Positions 42,163 to 52,622 of a DNA stretch of 64,000 bases are shown here, piece after piece (position 1 is the first letter of the stretch; each line of letters starts with the position of its first letter). Source of the DNA: Mesorhizobium sp. (GTDB lineage: Bacteria; Pseudomonadota; Alphaproteobacteria; Rhizobiales; Rhizobiaceae); the NCBI RefSeq assembly GCF_023954305.1, contig NZ_JAMLIG010000004.1:124001-188000 (forward strand), given 5' to 3'. The translations under genes and the position numbers were made by a program. The notes beneath the pieces were generated by a model that did not search any database, had not been told where the DNA came from, and saw only the letters and a list, made by a program, of their open reading frames with translations.

Positions 42163-44820
42163 TCAGCCGGCCATCGCCGCCTTCACCGCGGCGATCGCCG
42201 CCTCGCCCTTCGACGCGTCCGGTCCGCCGGCCTGCGCCATGTCGGGGCGACCGCCGCCGCCCTGGCCGCCAAGGGCAGCCGAGGCGACGCGCACAAGGTC
42301 GACCGCGCTGAAGCGGCCGGTGAGATCGGCCGTGACCGCAACGACGACGCTCGCCTTGTCGTCGAATGCGCCGACGAAGACGACAACGCCGGAGCCGAGC
42401 GCCTGCTTCGCCTCGTCGGCGAGCCCTTTCAGGTCCTTCGGCTGGACGCCGGTGACGACGCGGCCGGAGAAGGCGACCCCCGCTACCGTCTCGCTGCCCG
42501 CGCCGCCGGCAGACCCGCCACCGCCCAGCGCCAGCTTCTTGCGCGCCTCGGTCAGTTCGCGCTCCAGCTTGCGGCGCTCATCGACCAGGCTCTCGACGCG
42601 CGCGAGCACCTCCGCCGGGGCGACCTTGAGCGAGGAGGCGACCGCCTTGAGACGCCGCTCCTGCTCGTCGAGGTGCGTACGCGCCTCTTCGCCGGTCAGC
42701 GCCTCGATGCGGCGCACCCCGGCCGCGACCGCGGCGTCGGAGACGATGCGGATGAGACCGATGTCACCGGTCGCCCGCACATGCGTGCCGCCGCACAGCT
42801 CGACCGAGTAGGGCCGATTCGCCTTCTGCCCGTGCAGTGCCGTCCCCATCGACACGACGCGGACTTCGTCGCCGTATTTCTCGCCGAACAGCGCCATCGC
42901 TCCCTCGGCAATCGCGTCGTCGACCGACATCAGCCGCGTGGTGACCGGGCTATTCTGCAGGACGATCTCGTTGGCCAGGCGTTCGACCTGCTCGAGTTCC
43001 TCCGGCGCGATCGGCTTGTTGTGCGAGATGTCGAAGCGCAAGCGGTCCGGCGCAACGAGCGAACCTTTCTGGGCGACATGGGTGCCCAGCACCTCGCGCA
43101 GCGCCTCGTGGATCAGATGCGTCGCGGAATGGTTGGAACGCACCTTGCGGCGACGGCCGCCGTCGACCTTGAGTTCGGCGGCCGCCCCGACCGTGACCGC
43201 GCCCGAGACGACCTTGCCGACATGGACGAAGACGCCATTCGCCCGCTTCTGCGTATCGGTGACCTCGATCGAGAAGCCCTCGCCCGAGATCGTTCCGGTA
43301 TCGCCAACCTGGCCGCCCGACTCGCCGTAGAACGGGGTCTGATTGAGGACGATCGAAACGGTTTCTCCGGCCGACGCCGCGTCCACCGAAGCCCCGTCAC
43401 GCACGATCGCGGTGATCACGCCTTCCGCCCTCTCGGTGTCGTAGCCGAGGAACTCGCTCGCGCCGAGTTTTTCGCGCAGGCCGAACCAGATGGTCTCGGT
43501 CGCGGCCTCGCCCGAACCGGCCCAGTGGGCGCGCGCCTCGGCCCGCTGCCGCTCCATGGCGTCGGTGAAGCCGGCCAGGTCGACGGAGATCGAGCGCTGC
43601 CGCAGCGCATCCTGCGTCAGATCGAGCGGAAACCCGTAAGTGTCGTAGAGCTTGAACGCCGTCTCGCCGTCGAGCATGTCGCCGGCGGAGAGCGTTTCGG
43701 TCGCGTCGGCGAGCAGACCGAGCCCGCGCGCCAGCGTCTTGCGGAAACGGCTCTCCTCCAGCTTCAGCGTCTCGGCAATCATCGGCTGGCCACGCACCAG
43801 TTCCGGATAGGCCTGCCCCATCTCGCGCACCAGCGCCGGCACCAGCTTCCACATCAGCGGCTCGGAGGCGCCGAGCAGCTGCGCATGGCGCATGGCGCGG
43901 CGCATGATGCGCCGCAGAACGTAGCCGCGGCCCTCGTTCGACGGCAGCACGCCGTCGGCGATGAGGAAGCAGGACGAGCGCAGATGGTCGGCGATGACGC
44001 GGTAGGACGCGACATTTTCGGTGTCGGGGCCCCTGCCCAGAGCGGAGGCGGCGGCATCGATCAGATGGCGGAACAGGTCGGTCTCGAACACGCTCTCCAC
44101 CCCTTGCAGGATCGAGGCCATGCGCTCGAGGCCCATGCCGGTATCGATCGACGGCCGCGGCAGGCTGACGCGCTCTTCCTTCGTCACCTGCTCGTACTGC
44201 ATGAAGACGAGGTTCCAGAACTCGAGAAAACGGTCGCCGTTCTCTTCCGGGCTGCCGGGGGGGCCGCCCCAGATGTGCTCGCCCCGGTCGATGAAGATCT
44301 CGGAACACGGACCGCAGGGGCCGGTGTCGCCCATCGCCCAGAAATTGTCGGAGGTCGGGATGCGGATGATTCGGTCGTCGGATAAGCCCGCGATCTTCTT
44401 CCAATAACCCGCCGCTTCGTCGTCGGTGTGGTAGACGGTGACGAGCAGCTTGTCCTTTGCCAGCCCGAACTCCCTGGTGATCAGGTTCCAGGCGAGCTCG
44501 ATCGCGCGCTCCTTGAAATAGTCGCCGAAGGAGAAATTGCCGAGCATCTCGAAGAAGGTGAGATGGCGCGCGGTGTAGCCGACATTGTCGAGGTCGTTGT
44601 GCTTGCCGCCGGCCCGCACGCTCTTCTGTGCGGTCGCAGCCCGCACATAGGGCCGCGTCTCGAGCCCGGTGAAGACGTTCTTGAACTGCACCATGCCCGC
44701 ATTGGTGAACATCAGCGTCGGGTCGTTGCGCGGCACGAGCGGGCTCGACTCGACGACCTCGTGGCCGTTCGCGCGGAAGTAGTCGAGGAAGGTCGACCGG
44801 ATCTCGTTGACGCCACTCAT
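42163..44820 (-). CDS. alaS: Alanyl-tRNA synthetase
   Basis: 885 residues from ATG 44820. The class II aminoacylation domain starts FLDYFRANGHEVVESSPLVPRND. The editing domain has its zinc-binding pairs NHSATHLIHEAL and CGGTHVRATG. The C-terminal domain (about 760-885) includes a coiled-coil stretch and a Gly-rich C-Ala end (GGQGGGGRPDMAQAGG). Normal full length. It follows recA on the same strand, separated by a terminator. Confidence 0.97.
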   Translation of the reverse strand: MSGVNEIRSTFLDYFRANGHEVVESSPLVPRNDPTLMFTNAGMVQFKNVFTGLETRPYVRAATAQKSVRAGGKHNDLDNVGYTARHLTFFEMLGNFSFGDYFKERAIELAWNLITREFGLAKDKLLVTVYHTDDEAAGYWKKIAGLSDDRIIRIPTSDNFWAMGDTGPCGPCSEIFIDRGEHIWGGPPGSPEENGDRFLEFWNLVFMQYEQVTKEERVSLPRPSIDTGMGLERMASILQGVESVFETDLFRHLIDAAASALGRGPDTENVASYRVIADHLRSSCFLIADGVLPSNEGRGYVLRRIMRRAMRHAQLLGASEPLMWKLVPALVREMGQAYPELVRGQPMIAETLKLEESRFRKTLARGLGLLADATETLSAGDMLDGETAFKLYDTYGFPLDLTQDALRQRSISVDLAGFTDAMERQRAEARAHWAGSGEAATETIWFGLREKLGASEFLGYDTERAEGVITAIVRDGASVDAASAGETVSIVLNQTPFYGESGGQVGDTGTISGEGFSIEVTDTQKRANGVFVHVGKVVSGAVTVGAAAELKVDGGRRRKVRSNHSATHLIHEALREVLGTHVAQKGSLVAPDRLRFDISHNKPIAPEELEQVERLANEIVLQNSPVTTRLMSVDDAIAEGAMALFGEKYGDEVRVVSMGTALHGQKANRPYSVELCGGTHVRATGDIGLIRIVSDAAVAAGVRRIEALTGEEARTHLDEQERRLKAVASSLKVAPAEVLARVESLVDERRKLERELTEARKKLALGGGGSAGGAGSETVAGVAFSGRVVTGVQPKDLKGLADEAKQALGSGVVVFVGAFDDKASVVVAVTADLTGRFSAVDLVRVASAALGGQGGGGRPDMAQAGGPDASKGEAAIAAVKAAMAG

Positions 44821-44936
44821 TTTCGTGCCTTTGCGGGGAACGCCGGGAACCCGGCGGAATGCTGAACCCCGGCCTTTTAGCCGCGCCCTCGAAGCCTGTC
44901 CAGAAATGCATCGACGGCGAGGATGCCCCGCCATGA

Positions 44937-44962
44937 CAAAGGCCGCCGGCAAGCCGGCGGCC
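44937..44962 (-). terminator. Rho-independent terminator after recA
   Basis: On the minus strand GGCCGCCGGC and GCCGGCGGCC form a 10-bp stem with a two-base (or four-base) loop, followed by TTTGTC. It is 28 bases past the recA stop. Confidence 0.75.
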
Positions 44963-44989
44963 TCGGAATTCGGGTCCAGCAGCCTCCGG

Positions 44990-46078
<1,089 letters not shown>

Positions 46079-46133
46079 GATACATCACCCCTCGATCGTC
46101 AATGAAGGCCGTTCGCCGTTTGTCCGATGGTGA

Positions 46134-46162
46134 TTTGTATCTGTTTTGTTCTCTTTTGGCAA
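46134..46162 (-). promoter_or_regulatory. recA promoter with LexA (SOS) box
   Basis: On the minus strand TTGCCA (46162-46157), a 17-base spacer and TACAAA (46139-46134) form the promoter. The spacer contains GAAC-N7-ATAC (46151-46137), one half-site perfect and the other degenerate relative to the alphaproteobacterial GAAC-N7-GAAC consensus. The repressor would cover the spacer and -10. Confidence 0.75.
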
Positions 46163-46302
46163 GAGGGGCCAATTTATTGTAATGATGGAATAATCACAGG
46201 CGTGTTCTTTTTTCGTTTCGGGCCCCTGTAGCGGGAGGTATCCGCTTGCGCGACCGGCCGCGCCGGGATCGGTGCGCACCAGCGTTCAATGGCAGAATCA
46301 GC

Positions 46303-46572
46303 TCAGCCGAATTCCGGAACGATGCGCGGCAGGTCGTCGAACGAATAGCCGGCGACCTGGTTGAGATAGTAGAGCACACCGAAAATGATCGCCGCGACGA
46401 TCGTTGTGCGCAGCATCGCGCGCCGCACGTGCGAGCCGCGTGGCGCGCTGGGCACAGTGCCGAGCGTCACGTCGCCTTCCTCGTCCTGCGTTCTCAGGCT
46501 GAACGGCAGGGTGGCGAACAGCACCAGCCACCAGATGATGAAGAAGACGGCGAAGGCGGAAAAATAACCCAT
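46303..46572 (-). CDS. DUF1467 family membrane protein
   Basis: 89 residues with two helices (about 5-22 and 55-72). The DUF1467 hallmark FIIWWLVLFATLPF is followed by RTQDEEG. No function is known to me; it is typically found downstream of mce in rhizobia, as here, five bases after the mce stop. It is the last gene of the nuo-birA-rnj-mce strand group. Confidence 0.88.
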   Translation of the reverse strand: MGYFSAFAVFFIIWWLVLFATLPFSLRTQDEEGDVTLGTVPSAPRGSHVRRAMLRTTIVAAIIFGVLYYLNQVAGYSFDDLPRIVPEFG

Positions 46573-46577
46573 CGCGA

Positions 46578-46982
46578 TCAGACCTGTTCCAGCTCGACCA
46601 GGGTGCCGGCAAAATCCTTGGGATGCAGGAACAGCACCGGCTTGCCGTGCGCGCCGATCTTCGGATTGCCGTCCCCCAGCACGCGCGCTCCCGACGCCTT
46701 GAGGTGGTCGCGCGCAGCCAGGATGTCTTCCACCTCATAGCAGACATGGTGCATGCCGCCGGACGGGTTCTTGGCGAGGAATCCGGCGATGGTCGATTCA
46801 GCGCCGAGCGGCTCCAGAAGCTCGATCTTGGTGTTCGGCAGTTCGATGAACACGACGGTCACGCCGTGCTCCGGCAGCGCCTGCGGCGCGGTCACCTTTG
46901 CTCCGAGCATGTCGCGATAGGTGGCAGCCGCCGCGGCAAGGTCCGGCACGGCGATGGCGACATGGTTGAGGCGACCGAGCAT
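46578..46982 (-). CDS. mce: Methylmalonyl-CoA epimerase
   Basis: 134 residues of the vicinal-oxygen-chelate (glyoxalase/bleomycin-resistance) fold. It starts RLNHVAIAVPDL (metal-ligand His), has GGMHHVCYEVEDI with the second His, and LELL/VELEQ acidic ligands. It interconverts the R and S forms of methylmalonyl-CoA in propionate metabolism. It is separated from rnj by the repeat-rich 137-base spacer and followed by the DUF1467 gene. Confidence 0.93.
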   Translation of the reverse strand: MLGRLNHVAIAVPDLAAAAATYRDMLGAKVTAPQALPEHGVTVVFIELPNTKIELLEPLGAESTIAGFLAKNPSGGMHHVCYEVEDILAARDHLKASGARVLGDGNPKIGAHGKPVLFLHPKDFAGTLVELEQV

Positions 46983-47020
46983 GGCGAATTCCGTGAGTTT
47001 CAGAGCGGTATGAATGGTGG

Positions 47021-47120
47021 ATGGTGAATGGTGAATGGTGAATGGTGAATGGGAGTGATGAGACGATTGCGATAGCGAAGCAAGCTCCTGCTATTCACCA
47101 TTCACCATTCACCATTCACC
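47021..47120. repeat. Heptamer-repeat inverted repeat (ATGGTGA / ATTCACC)
   Basis: The left arm holds four tandem ATGGTGA units (47021-47048); the right arm holds four ATTCACC units (47093-47120). Bases 47023-47050 are the exact reverse complement of 47093-47120, a 28-bp perfect stem around a 42-base loop. The right arm ends in the rnj stop codon. Its transcript would form a long hairpin between rnj and mce. Confidence 0.9.
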
Positions 47121-48796
47121 TAGTACGTCACGAACACCGTCACGATCGGCTTCTTGCCCCAGGCCTCGTTGGCCGAGTTGCGCACGGCGCGGCGGGCGGC
47201 TTCCGCCACCAGGTCGAGATCCTTGCGGCGCTGGCGCGGGATCGAGGTGACCGCGCTCGCCACCGCATCGAGCAGCATTTCCTCGAAATCGGCGCCCCTC
47301 GGATCCGCCTGCGGCAGGCCGATGGCGACGATGTCGGGATCCCCCGCCAGGTCGTAGCGCTCGTCGAGCACGACGTTGACCGCGACATGGCCGGCGAAGG
47401 AGAGCTTACGCCGCTCCTTGAGCCCGACGCCCTCGTCGGTCCCGATGATGCGGCCGTCCTTGTAGATGCGCCCGAACGGCACCTGATCGATGATCTCGGC
47501 CGGCCCCGGCGCCAGCCGCGCCATGTCGCCATTGCGCACCTGCATGACTTCGGGAATGCCGGCCATTGCGCCGAGCGAGCCCTGCGCCACCAGATGCGCC
47601 GCCTCGCCGTGCACCGGCACGAGGATTTGCGGCCGCGTCCACTCGTACATGCGCCTCAGCTCCGAGCGCCGCGGATGGCCGGAGACGTGCACCAGGGCCT
47701 CCCCGTCCTCGATGATCTTCACGCCCATGTCGATCAGGCTGTTCTTGATGGCCAGGATCGCCTTCTCGTTGCCGGGAATGGTGCGCGAGGAGAAGATCAC
47801 CGTGTCGCCGGCGGCGAGCTGAACGGCGCGCAGCTCGTCGCGCGACAGCTTGGCCAGCGCGGCCCGGTCCTCGCCCTGGCTGCCGGTGCACAGGATCACC
47901 AGGCTCTCGCGCGCCACCGCGGCGAATTCATCCTCGGCGACGAAGGGCGGCAGCCCGTCGAGATAGCCGAGCTCGGACGCGACATCGATGACGCGCCGCA
48001 TCGACCGGCCGAGCACCAGAACCTGACGGCCGGCGTCGCGCGCGGCCTCGGCGATCGAGCGGATGCGCCCGACATTGGAGGAAAAGGTGGTGATGGCCAC
48101 CAGCGCCGGCGCCTTCTCGATCTCGGCACGCAGCCCCTGGCCGACGGCTTGTTCGGAGGGCGAGTCGCCCTCGCGCATGGCATTGGTGGAATCGCAGATC
48201 AACGCCAGCACGCCGGCGTCGCCCAGCGCCCTGAACCGCGCCTCGTCGGTCATAGGCCCGATTTCGGGCGCCGGATCGATCTTCCAGTCGCCGGTGTGGA
48301 TGATCGTGCCGAGCGGCGTGGCGATTGCGAGAGAGACAGGCTCGGGGATCGAGTGGGCGACCGGAACGGCTTCGATGCGGAACGGCCCGATCTCGAAGGT
48401 CTCGCCGGCACGGTAGATCGTCACGGGCACGTCCGGCGCGCCGCGTTCGGACTGGCGCTTGGATTCCAGCATGCCGGCCGTGAAGGGCGTCATCCACACC
48501 TGCGCCCTGAGGCGGGGCCAGAGGTCGAGCAGCGCGCCATAGTGGTCTTCATGCGCGTGCGTGATGACGATGCCCTTCAGATTGGCGAGATCCGCTTCGA
48601 TGAAGCGGGTGTCGGGCAGCACGAGATCGACTCCGGGAAGGTCGGGACCCGGGAAGGTCACGCCGACATCCACCACGATCCACTCGCGCGCACTGGGCGG
48701 ACCGTAGCCGTAGAGCGCGAAATTCATCCCGATTTCGCCGACGCCGCCCAGGGGAACGAAGACGAGTTCGGCCGCTTGACCCTTTGCCATTGTCAT
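47120..48796 (-). CDS. rnj: Ribonuclease J
   Basis: 558 residues. The metallo-beta-lactamase core has VITHAHEDHYGALLDLWP (HxHxDH motif), with further ligands in HTGDWKIDP and HPRRSEL. The beta-CASP region includes ICTGSQGEDRAAL. The C-terminal domain follows from about 450. RNase J has 5'-exonuclease and endonuclease activity and matures 16S/23S rRNA in rhizobia. It is 15 bases downstream of birA, and its stop lies inside the long inverted repeat. Confidence 0.95.
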   Translation of the reverse strand: MTMAKGQAAELVFVPLGGVGEIGMNFALYGYGPPSAREWIVVDVGVTFPGPDLPGVDLVLPDTRFIEADLANLKGIVITHAHEDHYGALLDLWPRLRAQVWMTPFTAGMLESKRQSERGAPDVPVTIYRAGETFEIGPFRIEAVPVAHSIPEPVSLAIATPLGTIIHTGDWKIDPAPEIGPMTDEARFRALGDAGVLALICDSTNAMREGDSPSEQAVGQGLRAEIEKAPALVAITTFSSNVGRIRSIAEAARDAGRQVLVLGRSMRRVIDVASELGYLDGLPPFVAEDEFAAVARESLVILCTGSQGEDRAALAKLSRDELRAVQLAAGDTVIFSSRTIPGNEKAILAIKNSLIDMGVKIIEDGEALVHVSGHPRRSELRRMYEWTRPQILVPVHGEAAHLVAQGSLGAMAGIPEVMQVRNGDMARLAPGPAEIIDQVPFGRIYKDGRIIGTDEGVGLKERRKLSFAGHVAVNVVLDERYDLAGDPDIVAIGLPQADPRGADFEEMLLDAVASAVTSIPRQRRKDLDLVAEAARRAVRNSANEAWGKKPIVTVFVTY

Positions 48797-48811
48797 TTCC
48801 TCTCGCGCCGC

Positions 48812-49639
48812 TCAGCTCCGTCCCGCCGAGGCGACCGCGCCGAAATGCACATCGCCGGCCGCGATGCTCACGCGTCCACCTTTAGCGTCCCGGATGACGA
48901 ACCGGCAATCCTCGTCGATCGTCTCGAACACGCCCCGCACCACATTTCCGTTCACATCAACGGCCACTTCGCTGCCGAGGCCCGCGGCCCGTTCGAGCCA
49001 AAGGCGCCGGATCGCGTCGAGCTCCCTGCCCCCGGCCCAGATGCGCTCGATGCGCGTCCAGGCATCCGACAGGGCGAGGAACACCGTTTCGGCATCAACC
49101 CTGGAGCCGAGTGCCGCCAGGCTCGTCGCCGGATAAGGCAGATCGGTCGGGTGAGCCACGACATTGACACCGATCCCGACCGCGATCGCGAGCCGACCGT
49201 CCGGCAGGAGCGCTGATTCGAGCAGGATGCCGGCGAGCTTGGCGCTGTCCACGATGACGTCGTTCGGCCATTTGAGCTCGAAGCGCTTCACGCCGGCCCC
49301 GCTGGCGCCGTCCAGGCCGATGGCGACGCCGGCGCCCGGCACCACGGCGTCCAGCGCCTCGCCCAGCGCCAGCCCGGCGACAAAGCCGAGCGTGGCGGCA
49401 TGCCGCATGTCGCCGTCGACGATCTTCAGCTGCGTCGCCGCCAGATTGCCTTGAGGCGTCGCCCACACCCGGCCCCGGCGGCCGCGCCCGCTTTCCTGCT
49501 TCTTCGAAACGAGCCACAGCCGACCGGGATCGCCCGCCCGCGCCCGCTCGAGCGCGACGGCGTTGGTCGACCCGACGGTTTCGAACGTTTCGAGGCGATA
49601 GCCTTCGGATTCGGCGAGCGGCGAGAGGCGGAATCCCAT
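48812..49639 (-). CDS. birA: Biotin-acetyl-CoA-carboxylase ligase, HTH-less
   Basis: 275 residues from ATG 49639. Catalytic motifs: biotin-binding TVGSTNAVALERA, GRGRRGRVW (nucleotide loop), LKWPNDVIVDSAKLAGIL and a C-terminal SH3-like domain (about 225-270). The N-terminal DNA-binding domain of E. coli BirA is absent, so it is a biotin ligase without repressor function (class I). It starts 4 bases after nuoN stops, an arrangement conserved in rhizobia. Confidence 0.93.
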   Translation of the reverse strand: MGFRLSPLAESEGYRLETFETVGSTNAVALERARAGDPGRLWLVSKKQESGRGRRGRVWATPQGNLAATQLKIVDGDMRHAATLGFVAGLALGEALDAVVPGAGVAIGLDGASGAGVKRFELKWPNDVIVDSAKLAGILLESALLPDGRLAIAVGIGVNVVAHPTDLPYPATSLAALGSRVDAETVFLALSDAWTRIERIWAGGRELDAIRRLWLERAAGLGSEVAVDVNGNVVRGVFETIDEDCRFVIRDAKGGRVSIAAGDVHFGAVASAGRS

Positions 49640-49643
49640 CCGC

Positions 49644-51080
49644 TCAGAAGAACGTCCGCGCCGCCGCTTCGGCCAGCGCCTCGACCGGCTGGCCGACCAG
49701 CATGTAAAACACGACGAAAAGCCCCGAGACACCCAGCACCAGGCGCAGTTCGCCGGTCATCGGCACGAAACCGCCCACCGGTTCGTCGAACCACATGATC
49801 TTGATGATGCGCAGATAGTAGTAGGCGCCGACGACGGAAGCCAGCACGCCGATGATCGCCAAGGCCAGCAGATTGGCCTCGATCGCGGCGAGGAAGACGT
49901 ACCATTTCGCCCAGAAGCCGGCGAGCGGCGGAATACCGGCCAGCGAGAACATCAGAATGGTCATGATCGTCGCCATCATCGGATTGGTCTGGGCAAGGCC
50001 CGCCAGATCCTCGATCTGCTCGACATTGCCTTCCTTGCGGCGCATCGCCAGGATGAAGGCGAAGGTGCCGAGCGTCATCACCAGGTAGATCGCCATGTAG
50101 ATCGCAACGCCGCGCACGCCGACCTGGGTGTTGGCCGCGAGACCGACCAGCGCGAAGCCCATGTGGCCGATCGACGAATAGGCCATCAGCCGCTTGATGT
50201 TCTTCTGGCCGATCGCGGCGAAAGCCCCGAGCAACATGGACGCGATCGAGATGAAGACGATGATCTGCTGCCAGTCGGGCGCTACCGGTCCGAACGGGCC
50301 GACGACGACGCGCACGATCAGCGCCATCGCCGCCATCTTGGGCGCCGCGGCGAAGAAGGCGGTCACCGGGGTCGGCGCGCCTTCGTAGACGTCCGGCGTC
50401 CACATGTGGAACGGTACGGCCGAAATCTTGAAGGCGAGGCCGGCGAGCACGAAGACCAGGCCGAAGACGAGGCCGAGCTGCCGCTCTCCCGACGTCAGTG
50501 CTGCGGCGATCGCGTCGAAGCCGACATTGCCGGTGTAGCCGTAGACGAGCGAGATGCCGTAGAGCAGCATGCCCGAGGACAGCGCGCCGAGGACGAAATA
50601 TTTGAGGCCCGCTTCCGTCGCCCGAACGCTGTCGCGGTTGATCGCGGCGAGCACGTAGAGCGCCAGCGACTGCAGTTCGAGGCCGAGATAGAGCGTCAGC
50701 ATGTTGTTGGCCGAGACCATCAACATCATGCCCAGCGTCGAGAGCAGGATCAGCACCGGATACTCGAACTTGTCGAACTTCTCCTCCTGGGCGAAGGAGA
50801 CCGACATCGCGAGGGTGACGACCGAGCCGATCAGCGTCAGCACCTTCATGAAACGGGCGAACGGATCGGCAATGTAGGCGCCATCGAACGCTTGTCCCTG
50901 GTCGCCAATCAACACCATCCAGGCGCCGGCGCCGATCAGGATCGCAACCGCGAGCCCGGTCACCAGCGTATTGCCGCGCTCGCCGGAATAGACGCCGATC
51001 ATCAGGAGCGCCATCGCTCCGATCGCGATGATCAGTTCCGGGGCGACCAGCGTCAGGTTCGAGATCATGTCAGGCGTCAT
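49644..51080 (-). CDS. nuoN: NADH-quinone oxidoreductase subunit N
   Basis: 478 residues with about 14 helices. It has antiporter-like subunit motifs: a Lys in the discontinuous helix (PFHMWTPDVYEGAPTPVTAFFA) and the conserved GQKNIKRLMAYSSIGHMGF. It contributes one of the proton channels of the complex I membrane arm. It lies 15 bases after nuoM. Confidence 0.97.
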   Translation of the reverse strand: MTPDMISNLTLVAPELIIAIGAMALLMIGVYSGERGNTLVTGLAVAILIGAGAWMVLIGDQGQAFDGAYIADPFARFMKVLTLIGSVVTLAMSVSFAQEEKFDKFEYPVLILLSTLGMMLMVSANNMLTLYLGLELQSLALYVLAAINRDSVRATEAGLKYFVLGALSSGMLLYGISLVYGYTGNVGFDAIAAALTSGERQLGLVFGLVFVLAGLAFKISAVPFHMWTPDVYEGAPTPVTAFFAAAPKMAAMALIVRVVVGPFGPVAPDWQQIIVFISIASMLLGAFAAIGQKNIKRLMAYSSIGHMGFALVGLAANTQVGVRGVAIYMAIYLVMTLGTFAFILAMRRKEGNVEQIEDLAGLAQTNPMMATIMTILMFSLAGIPPLAGFWAKWYVFLAAIEANLLALAIIGVLASVVGAYYYLRIIKIMWFDEPVGGFVPMTGELRLVLGVSGLFVVFYMLVGQPVEALAEAAARTFF

Positions 51081-51095
51081 GTCTTCGGGCCTTCG

Positions 51096-52619
51096 TCAGT
51101 GTGCCGCCGGTGCGGCGACGGGTTCGGCGGCGAGTGCCGCATCCCGCGAGATCGTCAGATTGCCCACCAGGGCCTCGACCGAGGCGGTGGTGGGATTGAG
51201 CAGCGCCGAGGGATAGACGCCGTAGAAGATGACCAGGATCACCAGCGGATAGAGGATCGCCTTCTCGCGCGTCGACAGGTCGAGCAGTCCCTTCAGGCTT
51301 TCCTTCGTCAGCGCGCCGTAGACGACGCGGCGATAGAGCCAAAGCGCATAGGCGGCGGACAGGATCACGCCGGTGGCGGCGAACAGCGCGATCCAGGTGT
51401 TGACCTGGAAGGCGCCGAGCAGCGTCAGGAATTCGCCGACGAAACCGCTCGTGCCCGGCAGGCCGACATTGGCCATGGTGAAGATCAGGAACGCGACGGC
51501 GTATTTCGGCATGTTGTTGACGAGACCGCCATAGGCGGCGATCTCGCGGGTGTGCATACGGTCGTAGATCACGCCGACGCAGAGGAACAGCGCCGCTGAC
51601 ACCAGACCGTGCGACAGCATCTGGAAGATGGCGCCCTCGATGCCTTCGACGTTCATCGCGAAGATGCCCATCGTGACGTAGCCCATGTGGGCGACGGACG
51701 AATACGCGATAAGCTTCTTCATGTCCTCCTGCATCAGCGCGACGAGCGAGGTGTAGATAATGGCGATGATCGACAGCGCGAACACGAACGGCGCGAAGTC
51801 GATCGAGGCCAGCGGGAACATCGGCAGCGAGAAGCGCAGGAACCCGTATCCCCCCATCTTCAGCAGGATGCCCGCCAGAATCACCGAGCCGGCGGTCGGT
51901 GCCTCGACGTGGGCGTCCGGCAGCCAGGTGTGGACCGGCCACATCGGCATCTTCACCGCGAAGGAGGCGAAGAAGGCGAGCCACAGCCAGGTCTGCATGT
52001 TGGCCGGGAAGTCGTGCGTCAGAAGCTGGGTGATGTCCGTCGTCTGCGCCTGCCAGTACATCGCCATGATGGCGAGCAGCATCAGTACCGATCCCAGCAG
52101 CGTGTAGAGGAAGAACTTGAACGAGGCGTAGACGCGCCGCTTGCCGCCCCACACGCCGATGATGATGAACATCGGGATCAGGCCGGCCTCGAAGAAGACG
52201 TAGAAGATCACCAGGTCGAGGGCGCAGAACACGCCGATCATCAGCGTTTCCAGCACCAGGAAGGCGATCATGTAGGCCTTGACCCGCTTCTGGATCGATT
52301 CCCAGGAGGCGAGGATGCAGAGCGGCATCAGGAAGGTCGTCAGGATCACGAACAGCATCGAGATACCGTCGACGCCCATGTGATAGGCGATGCCGGAATT
52401 CAGCCACTCGACCTTCTCGACCATCTGGAAACCGGGCGTGGCATTGTCGAAGCCGAGCCATATGCCGAGCGACAGCAGGAAGGTGAACACCGTCGTGAAC
52501 AGCGTCACGGAACGGATGTTGCGACGACCCGCCTCGTTGTCGTCGCCGATCCAGAAAATCAGGAACGCACCGACCAGCGGCAGGAAGGTGACCGTGGAGA
52601 GGATGGGCCAGTCGGTCAT
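51096..52619 (-). CDS. nuoM: NADH-quinone oxidoreductase subunit M
   Basis: 507 residues, about 14 helices. Antiporter signature WPVHTWLPDAHVEAPTAGSVILAG and the QEDMKKLIAYSSVAHMGYV motif are intact. It is a proton-translocating subunit of the membrane arm. It starts 3 bases after nuoL ends. Confidence 0.97.
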   Translation of the reverse strand: MTDWPILSTVTFLPLVGAFLIFWIGDDNEAGRRNIRSVTLFTTVFTFLLSLGIWLGFDNATPGFQMVEKVEWLNSGIAYHMGVDGISMLFVILTTFLMPLCILASWESIQKRVKAYMIAFLVLETLMIGVFCALDLVIFYVFFEAGLIPMFIIIGVWGGKRRVYASFKFFLYTLLGSVLMLLAIMAMYWQAQTTDITQLLTHDFPANMQTWLWLAFFASFAVKMPMWPVHTWLPDAHVEAPTAGSVILAGILLKMGGYGFLRFSLPMFPLASIDFAPFVFALSIIAIIYTSLVALMQEDMKKLIAYSSVAHMGYVTMGIFAMNVEGIEGAIFQMLSHGLVSAALFLCVGVIYDRMHTREIAAYGGLVNNMPKYAVAFLIFTMANVGLPGTSGFVGEFLTLLGAFQVNTWIALFAATGVILSAAYALWLYRRVVYGALTKESLKGLLDLSTREKAILYPLVILVIFYGVYPSALLNPTTASVEALVGNLTISRDAALAAEPVAAPAAH

Positions 52620-52622
52620 GAT

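Noticed and set aside
47021..47120. CRISPR array, considered because of the regular short repeats after rnj.
   Set aside because: Seven-base units without spacers, arranged as an inverted repeat; no cas genes nearby.
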